A stretch of 64,000 bases of DNA from positions 3,410,001 to 3,474,000 of the forward strand of contig NZ_CP113910.1 in NCBI RefSeq assembly GCF_024701375.2. The letters are read 5' to 3'. The notes under the pieces are model-generated. The model did no database searches. It had not been told where the DNA came from and worked only from the letters and a program-made list of their open reading frames with translations. The DNA is from Streptomyces sp. KMM 9044 (GTDB lineage Bacteria; Actinomycetota; Actinomycetes; Streptomycetales; Streptomycetaceae). Both the position numbers and the translations under genes were made by a program. This document shows positions 36,937 through 45,894 of the stretch, in pieces; within the stretch, counting starts at the first letter, position 1; every line of letters starts with the position of its first letter.

Positions 36937-37833
36937 TCAGTCTTTCTGCTTCGGTTCGGCTTCGCCGTTGTCATATGCCTCGCGCCAGAATCCGCGCACC
37001 AGGTCGAGCGCGGCGTCGAGTCGAGGGGGAGTATCGGTGAGGTCCTCGGCCAGTTCGGGGTAGATCTGGGCCCAGCTCGGCGGTGGTTCGGGGAGCACCG
37101 CCGGCACCTCATGCGTCGCCCGTACGGCGAATACATGCCGTACGGCACCAACCACGGATGTGTCTGGGGCTAGGCCGCTCTCGATGAGTAGTACCAGGTC
37201 CACCAGGTCCTTGACTCTGGTATTGGGTCGGTCGCCGTAGTCGCGGGTGAAGGCGTGCAGCTTCTCGGCGAAGTGCTGGCGACGGTCCACAGCCTCGATG
37301 TCTCGGGGCGGAGTTCCGGCGAAACCCAGGGTGTTGGGCAGCGGAAGCCTCTCTGTCAGGGCGATCTCCTCTCCCCGTGCGACGACATCGATGCGTACGG
37401 TCGCGAAGATCCTGCCCGCCAGTCGGGACTCGACGGAGAAACGCCAGCCGCCCCTGCCTGCCGTGTCGGCCTTGAGCTCGATGGGAGGGGACACCTGGAA
37501 CAGGAAGCCATCCCTGTCCGCGTCCACTGCGAGCACGTCGATGAGGAGTTCACGCACTGCTGGGCCGTCAAGTCCTGGTTCTCCGTCCGGGCGGGCAGCG
37601 AGGTCCATGTCCTTGGTTGTGCGCGCTCTGCCACGCAGACGGAACTCCATCACCGCCCCGCCCTTGAGGACCCAGCCAGCTGCCGGGTCAGCGGAGAGCC
37701 GGGCTGCAACTCGATCAAAGACAACGAGACGGCGCCGCCTAGCCAGGTCTGTACCGGTATCGGCTGCCTGCTGCTTAAGCCGGACCTCAAGGGCCCGCCG
37801 GAGCGCGGTGGCGTCACGATAGCGATCGGTCAC
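36937..37833 (-). CDS. AbiEii-like nucleotidyltransferase toxin
   Basis: 298 aa from GTG 37833, overlapping the AbiEi-like stop (GTGA). The nucleotidyltransferase fold of the AbiEii/AbiGii toxin family is shown by WVLKGGAVMEFRLRGRARTT, then KDMDLAA, near residues 48-75. HFAEKLHAFTRD and RVKDLVDLVLLIES follow. Type IV toxins of this family transfer nucleotides to tRNA or other targets and stop growth on phage infection. It sits between hsdR and hsdM in the same direction. Confidence 0.87.
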   Translation of the reverse strand: MTDRYRDATALRRALEVRLKQQAADTGTDLARRRRLVVFDRVAARLSADPAAGWVLKGGAVMEFRLRGRARTTKDMDLAARPDGEPGLDGPAVRELLIDVLAVDADRDGFLFQVSPPIELKADTAGRGGWRFSVESRLAGRIFATVRIDVVARGEEIALTERLPLPNTLGFAGTPPRDIEAVDRRQHFAEKLHAFTRDYGDRPNTRVKDLVDLVLLIESGLAPDTSVVGAVRHVFAVRATHEVPAVLPEPPPSWAQIYPELAEDLTDTPPRLDAALDLVRGFWREAYDNGEAEPKQKD

Positions 37834-38429
37834 TGCGCCTCCTGAAGCGCCCGCTCGATACCGAGTTCCGCTCGCGCGCCCAGCCGCTGGGCCGTGTGCA
37901 GGAGGCGTCGCCGGGTGGCCAGCCCACGCTCCAGAGCCTCGGCGACGGCGGAGTCCACTACGTCCTGGTCCACCTGCGCGGCCGCGCACTCGATGATCGC
38001 CCGTACCGGTGTCGTCACTCGGTAGCCGTCGCGCTCCTCGATCTCGTCCTGGGCGAGTTCGGTCCGGTGAAGGATCACGGCATCGTCTTTCTGCCGAAAG
38101 CCGGGAGGGACTGTGAAGTGGATCTGTGAGGGGTTGGCGGTCCCCAGGTCGTGGACAGACAGGGCGGTGGTGTGGGAAACGATCGCGCGCCCCTTGCTCC
38201 ACAGGGACCAGCGGACGAGATGGTCGTCCTCACCGCCTGGCAGAACGTCGAACTCGCGGAAGCGGTAGATGCCACGGTCGACCGCCGTCCAGTTGCCGCG
38301 CTGGGCGTGATACCGCTGGGCTTGATACGAGTACCCAGCCTCAAGCGCCTGAGCTGCTGTGAAGTAACCACGCTGCCCGCCAGCGATACGCCAGAGGGCA
38401 GCCCTGGTGTCCGTACGGTCCCTGAGCAC
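37830..38429 (-). CDS. AbiEi-like antitoxin
   Basis: 199 aa from ATG 38429. The N-terminal winged helix is GYFTAAQALEAGYSYQAQRY, followed by WTAVDRGIYRF. The C-terminal domain includes HTTALSVHDLGTANPSQIHF and TTPVRAIIECAA. This is the usual layout of type IV TA antitoxins, which also repress their own promoter by binding inverted repeats. A candidate operator lies at 38467-38503. Confidence 0.85.
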   Translation of the reverse strand: MLRDRTDTRAALWRIAGGQRGYFTAAQALEAGYSYQAQRYHAQRGNWTAVDRGIYRFREFDVLPGGEDDHLVRWSLWSKGRAIVSHTTALSVHDLGTANPSQIHFTVPPGFRQKDDAVILHRTELAQDEIEERDGYRVTTPVRAIIECAAAQVDQDVVDSAVAEALERGLATRRRLLHTAQRLGARAELGIERALQEAQ

Positions 38430-38466
38430 CTATCCAGCCTATCAGGGGCGAATACCTAACAGTCGT

Positions 38467-38503
38467 CTTTAGTTTAGCGTGAGCTACCAACATCAAACTA
38501 AAG
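38467..38503. promoter_or_regulatory. Inverted repeat upstream of abiEi
   Basis: CTTTAGTTT (38467-38475) and AAACTAAAG (38495-38503) form a perfect 9-bp inverted repeat with a 19-nt spacer, in an AT-rich 85-bp gap between hsdR and abiEi. AbiEi proteins are known to bind inverted repeats at their own promoters, so this is the best operator candidate. As RNA it could also pause transcription leaving hsdR. Confidence 0.6.
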
Positions 38504-38514
38504 TTTTATTTTAC

Positions 38515-40962
38515 TTACGAAGCTTCCAGTAGCCGCTTACTCAGCTCGTCAATGGCCGCGTGCAGAGGCTTGGCGCCGCCGAAGCGGTTCGCCAGCTCGA
38601 CCACCGAACCCATCTCGGTGAAGGGGCGCACCCCGAGGGTTTCCGGCTTGAGCTGGGGCGAGCCATGCTCGGCGAACTTCAGCAGCATCTCCTCCAGCAC
38701 CTGTCGCGCTTGAGGCTGGAAGGACTCCAGGAAGTCCCGGTGCTCGTGCAGGAACCGGTACAGCCGTTCCTCCCGGCTGACCAGCGGCAGTCCCCAGGCG
38801 ACGTTGAGGAGCAGGTCAACCGGATCGACATCCGGGCTGCCGAACTCCGCAGGCAGTTCCTCCGCCTCCACGTCGGCGGTGTGCAGGATGACCATGAGTT
38901 CGCGTCGGCTCTTGGCGACGGCCCACTGGGAGCGCAGCTTGTCCGGTGCTAGGTCGAGTTCGAGTACGCGGTCGTGTACCCACTGCTGGATGGTCACCAG
39001 CCTCATCGTCCGGCCGTCCGTGTCGAGCTGGTAGCGCCGCTCGCCCCACTTGTAGACATGGACCCCGTTGACCACGTAGCGCCTGCCGCGGGATTGGATG
39101 CGGTCCACCTCGTCAGGGTCGTCCACCCTGTCAGCGGCACGGGGCTCGTCGAAGCTTCCGCCGTCCATCTGGTCGTACGCGGCCTCGCGCTCGGCCACGC
39201 TCTCCGGGGCGATCTCGTCGCCGTCGGGGGTCTCCGGTGCGCTCCCGACCACATGCCCTTGCTCGTCGGCGGTATCGCGTACAACGCGGAGCGGAGGACC
39301 GTCGAACCCGGGGTCGTTGAAGAGCCGGGTGGCCTCGACGAAGTCGATGATGTCGAAGGATCCCTTGCCGATCTCCGGGCACAGACGGGTGCCCCGACCG
39401 ATGGTCTGTTTGAACTCGGGCATCGAGCCGATGCGCCGGAACAGGACGATGTTGCGTACGGCCGGCAGGTCGATACCAGTGTTGAGCAGCTTCGACGTCA
39501 CGGCGATCACTGGTTCGTCGGAGTCGTCTTTGCGGAAGTCATCCAGCAGAGCCCGGCCATGGGGGCCGTCGGCGTCGGTGATCCGCACGACATAGTCGTG
39601 GTGCGCCTGCACCTCCGCCGAGGCCGCGTTGAAGAGGGCCGTGCGCATGCGTGCGGCGTGGTTGTTGTCCTCGCAGAACACGATGGTCTTGCCGTGCTTG
39701 CCGTCCTCCGCGGTGGAGCGCAGGTAGTCGATGACGTACTGCGCCGCCGCCTCCGTGCGCTCCAGGATCACCATGACCCGCTCGAAATCCTTCGGGCCAT
39801 AGACGCCCTCCGGGATCTCGTTGCCGTACTTGTCCCGCTGCCCTGGCTCGGTCTGGTAGCCCTCCATGTCCACGTTGAGCCGGACCCGGCGCACCCGGTA
39901 TGGGGCCAGGAAGCCGTCCTCGATGCCGTCAGCCAGCGAGTAGGTGTAGACGGGCTCGCCGAAGTAGTCGAAGGTGTCGGCCTCCTTCTTACTGATCGGG
40001 GTGGCGGTCAGCCCGAGCTGGGTCGCAGGTGAAAAGTGCTCCAGCACGCGACGCCACTGCGAGTTGTCCCGGGCACTGCCCCGATGGCACTCGTCCACGA
40101 TGATCAGGTCGAAGTAGTCGGGTTCGTAGCGACGGAAAAGTTCTTCCTCATCGCCCTTCTCCAGCGCCTGGTAGAGGGCGAAGTAGATCTTCCGGCCCCG
40201 CACGGGTTCGCCGCTGATCTTGTGGACGTCGTCCTGGCCGAAGACGGGGAGGAAGTACTTGTCCTTGGGGTCGTCGACAAGCATCGAGCGGTCCGACAGG
40301 TACAGAACCCTGGGCTTGCGGCCCGAGATCCACTGGGACCTGTAGAGCTTGGCGACCGTCTGAAGGGCCACCATGGTCTTCCCCGTACCGGTGGCCAGCA
40401 CAAGGAGGATCCGCTTCTGCCCTGCGGCGATGGCCGCCAGGGTGCGGGCTACCGCGACGCGCTGGTAGTAGCGGGGCCGCTTGGCGGTGTTGTCCGAATT
40501 TCGCAGTGTGTGATCGTAGAGGGCGGCCAGGAGTTCGCGTCCGACGCTGGAGTCCGCCTGCTGGTCGGCCAGATAGCGGCTCCACAGCTCCTCGGGCGTG
40601 GGGAAACGGTCGATCTCCCGGATCGCGGGAGCAGCACCGCTGTAGTCGATCTCGACGATCTGCCGGCCGTTGGTGGCGTAGGCGAAGGACAGCCCGAGCT
40701 TCGCGGCGTACCGACGAGCCTGCTCCACACCGTCGTTGGCATCGACGCGGTAGCGCTTGGCCTCGACAACCCCGATGGGGACGTCCGGCGCGTACTCCAG
40801 CACATAGTCGGCAACCAGAGGGTCGCCGTAGACGTGCCGCTTCGGCGTGGGTGTGAGCCGCCCGTCGTTGATGCGGAACTGCGGGCGAATCTGATCACTG
40901 GTCCACCCGGAATCCGCGAGGGCAGGTATAACCAATGCCCGGCACGTCTCGTCTTCTGTCAT
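38515..40962 (-). CDS. hsdR: Type I restriction enzyme R subunit (EcoEI-type)
   Basis: 815 aa from ATG 40962 (MTEDETCRALVIPALADSG). The N-terminal nuclease-like region has DYVLEYAPDVPIGVVEAKRY, the D...ExK core, near residues 55-75. The SF2 translocase has motif I LVLATGTGKTMVALQT near residue 186, the Walker B IVDECHRGSARD near residue 287, motif III LTATP and motif VI QTIGRGTRLCPEIG near residue 520. A C-terminal EcoEI_R domain follows. It translocates DNA and cuts when the site is unmethylated. It heads the RM/TA operon. Confidence 0.94.
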   Translation of the reverse strand: MTEDETCRALVIPALADSGWTSDQIRPQFRINDGRLTPTPKRHVYGDPLVADYVLEYAPDVPIGVVEAKRYRVDANDGVEQARRYAAKLGLSFAYATNGRQIVEIDYSGAAPAIREIDRFPTPEELWSRYLADQQADSSVGRELLAALYDHTLRNSDNTAKRPRYYQRVAVARTLAAIAAGQKRILLVLATGTGKTMVALQTVAKLYRSQWISGRKPRVLYLSDRSMLVDDPKDKYFLPVFGQDDVHKISGEPVRGRKIYFALYQALEKGDEEELFRRYEPDYFDLIIVDECHRGSARDNSQWRRVLEHFSPATQLGLTATPISKKEADTFDYFGEPVYTYSLADGIEDGFLAPYRVRRVRLNVDMEGYQTEPGQRDKYGNEIPEGVYGPKDFERVMVILERTEAAAQYVIDYLRSTAEDGKHGKTIVFCEDNNHAARMRTALFNAASAEVQAHHDYVVRITDADGPHGRALLDDFRKDDSDEPVIAVTSKLLNTGIDLPAVRNIVLFRRIGSMPEFKQTIGRGTRLCPEIGKGSFDIIDFVEATRLFNDPGFDGPPLRVVRDTADEQGHVVGSAPETPDGDEIAPESVAEREAAYDQMDGGSFDEPRAADRVDDPDEVDRIQSRGRRYVVNGVHVYKWGERRYQLDTDGRTMRLVTIQQWVHDRVLELDLAPDKLRSQWAVAKSRRELMVILHTADVEAEELPAEFGSPDVDPVDLLLNVAWGLPLVSREERLYRFLHEHRDFLESFQPQARQVLEEMLLKFAEHGSPQLKPETLGVRPFTEMGSVVELANRFGGAKPLHAAIDELSKRLLEAS

Positions 40963-41233
40963 CCCCTGCGCAGCTGTCACCACACGGAGAGTAGTGCCGC
41001 TGATCGCGGCTGTCCTCACCCTTGGCGAGATCCAGCCTCTCCCTGACGTGGAGCAGACGATGTCGCCCCCGACAGCTCGCTCGGACCGGAGGACACGCCC
41101 CGCGCGCGGCGCGGCCCAAAGCCCTGCCGCCCATGCCTGCATCCGCACGCGAGCTAGGTCCTGTCTGAGATTCAGATCATGAGTTAGGTGGATCGCCTGC
41201 GCGCGGAGGCTCGGTCTTGATAGGTCATGAGTC

Positions 41234-41728
41234 ATGGCGCGAGGCGATCTCACCGATGAGCAGTGGTCCCTGGTTGAACCCCATCTCCCGTATGCCGCGG
41301 TCGGGCCCATCCCTGATCTGCGAAAGTACTTCAACGCGGCGATGTGGCGGTTCCGCACCGGGGCTCCCTGGCGTGATCTGCCGACCGAGTTTGGGCCCTG
41401 GCAGAGTGCGTACGACCGCTTCCGGATCTGGGCGAAGCGGGGCATCTTCCAGCAGGTGATGGAAGCGATGATCGCCGAGGCTGCCGCCCGTGACCAGGTT
41501 GACATGGGTCTGGTCAGCGTGGACTCGGCAACCTCCCGCGCTCACCACCATGCCGCCGGGATGGTCCTCGATCCCGAGCAGCCGGCGGCCCTTGAGGCCG
41601 CCGCCGAAGCGGAAAAGGGGGCGGCAAGGAGGGGCAACAGCCGCAGGACGGACAAGGTGATGCCCAAGGCGAAGACGAGGCACGTACCGAGCGACGACGG
41701 ATCCGCAGACGGCGCCGGGCCCGGTTGA
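41234..41728 (+). CDS. IS5-family transposase, N-terminal frame
   Basis: 164 aa. It opens with the DUF4096-like segment (LTDEQWSLVEPHLP, YFNAAMWRFRTGAPWRDLP) and carries the first catalytic aspartate in LVSVDSATSRAHHHAAG near residue 97. The stop at 41726-41728 overlaps the next frame. The downstream frame is in the -1 position, so a full transposase would need -1 frameshifting, as known for the IS427 group of IS5. Confidence 0.88.
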   Translation: MARGDLTDEQWSLVEPHLPYAAVGPIPDLRKYFNAAMWRFRTGAPWRDLPTEFGPWQSAYDRFRIWAKRGIFQQVMEAMIAEAAARDQVDMGLVSVDSATSRAHHHAAGMVLDPEQPAALEAAAEAEKGAARRGNSRRTDKVMPKAKTRHVPSDDGSADGAGPG

Positions 41729-42231
41729 AAGCCGCTGAACTGGGACGTTCCCGAGGCGGGCTGACCAGCAAGATCCATGTTGCGGCCGATCGCCGGTGCC
41801 GGCCGCTGGTGTTCGTCCTCACCCCTGGACAGGCGGGTGACAGCCCGCAGTTCACCGCGGTCCTCAAGCGGATTAAGGTCCGCGGCCCCGTCGGACGCCC
41901 CCGGACCCGGCCGGACGCCGTGGCCGGGGACAAGGCGTACTCCTCCCGGAAGAACCGCCGCTACCTACGCATACGCGGGATCAAGGCGGTCATTCCGGAG
42001 AAGGCCGACCAAGCCGCGAACCGCAAGAAGCGCGGCAGCGCCGGCGGCCGACCCATCTCCCACGACGCCGAGCTGTACAAGGACCGCAACACCGTGGAGC
42101 GCTGTATCAACCGGCTCCGCAACTGGCGTGGCATCGCCACCCGCTATGACAAAACCCCGCAGAGCTACGAAGCCGGACTCCATCTCTGCGGCGCGATGCT
42201 CTGGATCCGCAGCATCACACCGCACTCATGA
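41725..42231 (+). CDS. IS5-family transposase, C-terminal frame
   Basis: 168 aa if counted from TTG 41725; probably expressed only as a frameshift fusion. It has the second catalytic Asp region (HVAADRRCRPLVFVLTPGQ), AVAGDKAYSSRKNRRYLR, and the Y-K-DRNTVERCINRLRNWRG segment with the catalytic glutamate. The strings match a complete, undamaged C-terminal domain. Confidence 0.86.
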   Translation: MKAAELGRSRGGLTSKIHVAADRRCRPLVFVLTPGQAGDSPQFTAVLKRIKVRGPVGRPRTRPDAVAGDKAYSSRKNRRYLRIRGIKAVIPEKADQAANRKKRGSAGGRPISHDAELYKDRNTVERCINRLRNWRGIATRYDKTPQSYEAGLHLCGAMLWIRSITPHS

Positions 42232-42250
42232 TCCGAATCCCAGACAGGAC

Positions 42251-43515
42251 CTAGTACTCCAGCCGTAGTTCGGTATCTGGGCTGGTCAGCGGCCTGGTGG
42301 CGTGGAGTGTAGCGGGGACGCCGGGTGCGCGGGACGGACTTTGCCACCGCGCCCCGGCTAATAGGTAGCCGCGTCGTTCGTAGTGGCTCTGGCGGGCGCG
42401 TGCCTGGTGGCGTCGTCTCCACCGTGACCAGTTCAGGGTGTGGCCGCGGCGTGTGGGGCGGTGCGGGGGTTCAGCTGCCAGGAGACGGCGGATCTCGGCC
42501 GGCGTGAGGTCCACGAGGTCGGGAGTGTCGTCGTCGGGGCCCCTTTTTCGCGTTCCTGGGCGGCCATGGCGGCGAGGAAGGCGTGGGCGAGCATGGCGAG
42601 GGTGATGTGCCGGTACCAGCCGGTGTAACGGCGGACCTCGTACTCGTCGAGGCCGCATTCGTTCTTCGCGGACTGAAAACATTCCTCGATCTTCCAGCGG
42701 CATCCGGCGATCCGGGCCAGGTCGGCGAGCGTGGCGTCCAGCGGGGCGCTGGCCAGGAAATAGGCGATCTCGTCGGGCTTGCTGATGCTGCGCCGGGCCA
42801 GCATCCACCGTCTGCGGGTGGGCTTGTCGCCGTCGCGTTCCTCAACGACGGGCAGGAGGGCGCCGGCCCAGTCGTAGGAGCGCTCACCTTTCGCTCCGGG
42901 GCCGGCGGACAACCGTTGCCAGGCCTCCGGTGGGGCCTCGCGGCGGATGCGGTCCTCGATGCGCGGGCCGTGGACCTGCTGGGACTTGGGGACGGCCACG
43001 ACGTAGTGGAGCTTGAGGTCGTCTTCGAGGAAGCGGCGGAAGCGGCTGTCCTGGCCGTAGGCGGCGTCCGCGGTGACCCACCGGAACCGGAGTGGGGAGG
43101 CATGGGCCCGGCGGATCATGTCGCGGGCGAGGTCGTTCTTGGTGGCGAAGGCACGGTCGTCGGGAATGTGGGCGGCCCGGCAGCGGTCGCGGTCGTCGGT
43201 CCAGGACCTGGGCAGATAGAGGTCACGGTCGACGAGGGCGTGTCCCCGACTGGTGGCATAGGCGGCGAACACGCCGATCTGGCAGTTCTCGGTCCGCCCG
43301 GCCGTGCCGGAGTATTGGCGCTGCACTCCGGCGGAGGTGATCCCCTTCTTGACGAAGCCGGTGTCATCGACAATCAACACACCGTCTTCATGGCCGAGTT
43401 GGTCGGCGACGTACTGCTGGAGGTCGTCGCGGACACGGTCGGCGTCCCAGCGGCTGCGGGAGAGCAGGTACTGCAGGCCGTCCGGGGTGGCGTGGCCGGC
43501 CCACTCGGCGAGCTG
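42251..43515 (-). pseudogene. IS701 transposase, 3' exon with frameshift
   Basis: Downstream of the intron the frame resumes as QLAEWAGHATPDGLQYLLSR. It carries the DDE core: VLIVDDTGFVKKG, VTADAAYGQDSRFRR and WKIEECFQSAKNECGLDEYE. Near 42545 (the run GAAAAAGGGG) a one-base shift is needed to continue into DDDTPDLVDLTPAEIRRLL, the normal C-terminus. No classic -1 slippery heptamer is present, so this looks like a mutation. In the shifted frame the stop codon TAG comes from the CTAG target repeat. Confidence 0.82.
42255..42355. repeat. Left long inverted repeat of the IS701 element
   Basis: About 100 bp that match the right end (45895-45994) in inverted orientation with only a few mismatches, from TACTCCAGCCGTAG inward to ACTTTGCCACCGCGCC. 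This is longer than normal IS701 ends. Confidence 0.85.
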
Positions 43516-43578
43516 GTGAGGTCGACTCGGGGCGCCCTGCTGGTGTTTCCACCAGCGGGTTTCCCCGAGCCGCCTCCC

Positions 43579-43613
43579 GAACCGGACGTGCCCGCTCTCC
43601 AGGCATCCGGCTC
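43579..43613 (-). ncRNA. Group II intron domain V
   Basis: A 35-nt hairpin whose lower stem pairs GAGCCGG with CCGGTTC, containing the AGC catalytic triad and a bulge near GGCAC. It lies 66 nt before the 3' splice site, as expected. Confidence 0.8.
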
Positions 43614-43626
43614 TCCACAAGCCCTC

Positions 43627-45075
43627 TCAGACGGCCGCGGCCGTCGTGCTCCCACTGGGCCAGGGCGAGGGGATCTTGTTCCCGCGATACAAATAGCGGT
43701 TGGTTCGCACCTTCGCGCACCTGAACAAGACCACCTCGTCATCAGCAGGCCACCATCGGCCCGCGCAGTAACGACGGCGAAGACTCTTCCAGTTGGACCG
43801 GCGGTGCTTTCGCCGCAGCCACCCGAAGACCTGCCGCCAGGTGAAGGCCGACAGGTACTGGAAGGTCGCGGACGACACCCCGTGCCGGAAGTACGCCGTC
43901 CAGCCGCGCAACACCGGGTTGAGATGGTGCAGCACGACTGCCAGCGGCAGGTTCGTGTCCTGTCGGCACAGCGTCTTGACCTTCTCCTTGACGGCTTGGA
44001 GGGCCTTCTTGGAGGGGTAGAGGTAGACGTAGTGCTTCTGGGTCCCACGTTTGCGGTGACGCTGGAGGCGCCACCCGAGGAAGTCCAGCCCCTCGTCGAT
44101 ATGGGTGATGGCCGTCTTCTCCACCGACAGACGCAGTCCCATCGGGGCGAGTACTTCCGCCACCTGGGTGCGCATGTCTTCGGCCTGCTCGCGTGTCCCG
44201 GTCACGGCGATCAGAAAGTCGTCCGCATACCGGAAGAGCCGGTAGTTGGGCAGATTCTGCCGACGTCGCCGGGCCCGCTGGCCTTGCGTGGAGTTCGGCC
44301 CGCCCGGACCGGCCGCGATGAACTCATCGAGAACCGACAGGGCGATGTTGGCCAGCAGCGGCGAGAGGATCCCACCCTGCGGAGTGCCGGAATCGGTGTC
44401 CTTGGACTGGCCAGCCTCGCTGAGGATGCCCGACTTCAAGAACGCCTTCACCAGGTCAAGGACGCGCCGGTCTCCGACTCGGCGACGCACCCGGCCCATC
44501 AGGGCCGCGTGGTCGATCGAGTCGAAGCACGCCTCGATGTCCCCCTCCACCATCCACTCATAGGAGTTCTTGGCGAAGTGGTGCGCCTCGGCGAGCGCGT
44601 CGTGAGCCCGGCGCTTCGGGCGGAACCCGTAGGAGCACGGGAGGAAATACGCCTCGAAGATCGGCTCCAGTACCAGCTTCAGGGACGCCTGGACCACCCG
44701 GTCCCGCACGGTCGGAATACCCAGCCGACGGCGCTTGGCCGTCCCCGGCTTGGGGATCATCCTTTCCCGCACGGGAAGCGGACGGAAGGTGCGGTCCTTC
44801 AGGTCGGACCGCACCTCGTCGAGGAATGCCTCGACGCCTTGCCCGTCCTCCACGGAACGGGCCGTCTGCCCGTCCACTCCGGCCGAGCGAGCGCCCCTGT
44901 TCCTCCTCACCCGAACCCACGCGACCAGCAGGAACGCGGGATCAGCAACGAGATTGAACAGGTCATCGAACCGGCGATCACGATCGTCGGTCGCCCAACA
45001 GTGCAGTTTGGTCTGCATCTCCAGTACCCGGCGCTCGGCCTTGAGCAGCCCGAACTCCAGCGCGTCGGTATTCAC
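43627..45075 (-). CDS. ltrA: Group II intron reverse transcriptase/maturase
   Basis: 482 aa from GTG 45075, with AGGAGGT 6 nt upstream. RT motifs: RRLGIPTVRDRVVQASLKLV (RT2), DIEACFDSIDH (RT3), GTPQGGILSPLLANIALSVL (RT4) and the catalytic YADD in FRYADDFLIAVTG near residue 250. The maturase X domain (NLPLAVVLHHLNPVLRGWTA, FTWRQVFGWLRRKH) follows. A clear HNH endonuclease domain is not seen at the C-terminus. It assists splicing and mobility of the host intron. Confidence 0.93.
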   Translation of the reverse strand: MNTDALEFGLLKAERRVLEMQTKLHCWATDDRDRRFDDLFNLVADPAFLLVAWVRVRRNRGARSAGVDGQTARSVEDGQGVEAFLDEVRSDLKDRTFRPLPVRERMIPKPGTAKRRRLGIPTVRDRVVQASLKLVLEPIFEAYFLPCSYGFRPKRRAHDALAEAHHFAKNSYEWMVEGDIEACFDSIDHAALMGRVRRRVGDRRVLDLVKAFLKSGILSEAGQSKDTDSGTPQGGILSPLLANIALSVLDEFIAAGPGGPNSTQGQRARRRRQNLPNYRLFRYADDFLIAVTGTREQAEDMRTQVAEVLAPMGLRLSVEKTAITHIDEGLDFLGWRLQRHRKRGTQKHYVYLYPSKKALQAVKEKVKTLCRQDTNLPLAVVLHHLNPVLRGWTAYFRHGVSSATFQYLSAFTWRQVFGWLRRKHRRSNWKSLRRRYCAGRWWPADDEVVLFRCAKVRTNRYLYRGNKIPSPWPSGSTTAAAV

Positions 45076-45687
45076 CAGCGACCTCCTGGCATTGCAGCAT
45101 CCTCCCTGCCGACTTGCTGGCCCCCTTCGCCATGCACGGAGCTTTCCTCCGCTCGGACTACTACGAGGCCTCCGCCCCACCTGCGGACCTCAGCCGGCAA
45201 CGGGCCTGCCCTCCTCGCCGGACCGGCTGTCCGGAAGGAAAGGGCGACCGCAGGCGGTTCCCACGTTCACCATGTGCCGATCGGCCAGGTCGGCGTCCCG
45301 CTACTACCCCGGCAGCATCACCACGCCTACGCCGCAGACCTTCAGCGTGGCCTCCCCACCGGCAGTTGGAGACCGGCTTCGGAGTTGACCGCCCCAGCCG
45401 AAGCAAGCGGTCACGCACTGCACCCCGGGCCCATATCCGCCAGATTGGAGCCCGGTGACAAGACTTACGGGGCTTTACACGGATTCCTCTTCGTACGCCT
45501 TCTGGCCTTGCTTGCCGAACCCGACGCGTCTGGCAGTACCGCGCCGTCCCGGCGTTGTCAGGGCTGCTTCCCGTCCTCACCGGCGTTCCCCGGCCCGGAC
45601 TGCCCTCAGCTTCTACCCGGCCGCTGCGACGGCCCGGCGGTAGAGGTCTCCCACCTCCACTCGGTCACATGGCGCCTCGTGGCGCAC

Positions 45688-45873
45688 CCACCCGTTCTTG
45701 CGGTCGACCGGGGCGAGCAGGCCGCGTACGTAGTCCCGCATCCGCTGCCGGGGCTCGATCCGGGTGAAGCGGCTCCCGGTCCGCAGGAAGAGTTCTTCGA
45801 GTTCCCGGTCCCACGCGCTCGTCGGCGCATCGTTGAGCATGCCGAGGGATTGCTCGGACCCGCTCACAGGCAT
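45688..45873 (-). pseudogene. IS701 transposase, 5' exon
   Basis: From ATG 45873: MPVSGSEQSLGML, then WDRELEELFLRTGSRF and PRQRMRDYVRGLLAPVD, up to RKNGW at 45688. The group II intron begins at the next base. Joining to the 3' exon gives KNGW-QLAEWAG, the conserved IS701 sequence, with no lost base. Confidence 0.83.
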
Positions 45874-45894
45874 GCGGCACAGGCACTCGTTCGT

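Larger units (their letters stand above)
41158..42250. mobile_element. IS5-family insertion sequence, 1093 bp
   Basis: Terminal inverted repeats of about 26 bp with two mismatches begin GTCCTGTCTGAGATTCAG at the left and GTCCTGTCTGGGATTCGG read inward from the right. A CTAG direct repeat flanks it (41154-41157 and 42251-42254). It carries two overlapping transposase frames. It lies about 195 bp upstream of the hsdR start and may have altered its promoter. Confidence 0.9.
43516..45687 (-). mobile_element. Group II intron, complete, 2172 nt
   Basis: The 5' end is GTGCGCC (the GUGYG consensus) directly after the IS701 codon TGG. The 3' end is CTCAC, directly before CAGCTCGCC. The exons join in frame to a conserved transposase sequence, which fixes both splice sites. 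A maturase gene lies inside. A domain V hairpin is at 43579-43613 and a domain VI stem follows at ~43517-43578. Nothing in these parts is visibly broken, so the intron may still splice. Confidence 0.88.

Noticed and set aside
38974..41046. Two long plus-strand frames across hsdR
   Set aside because: Antisense to a clear type I R subunit; shadows only.
41700..41740. IS5 transposase frame break taken as a disabling mutation
   Set aside because: Overlapping frames in the -1 relation are usual in this IS group, so programmed frameshifting is at least as likely and the element is not called a pseudogene.
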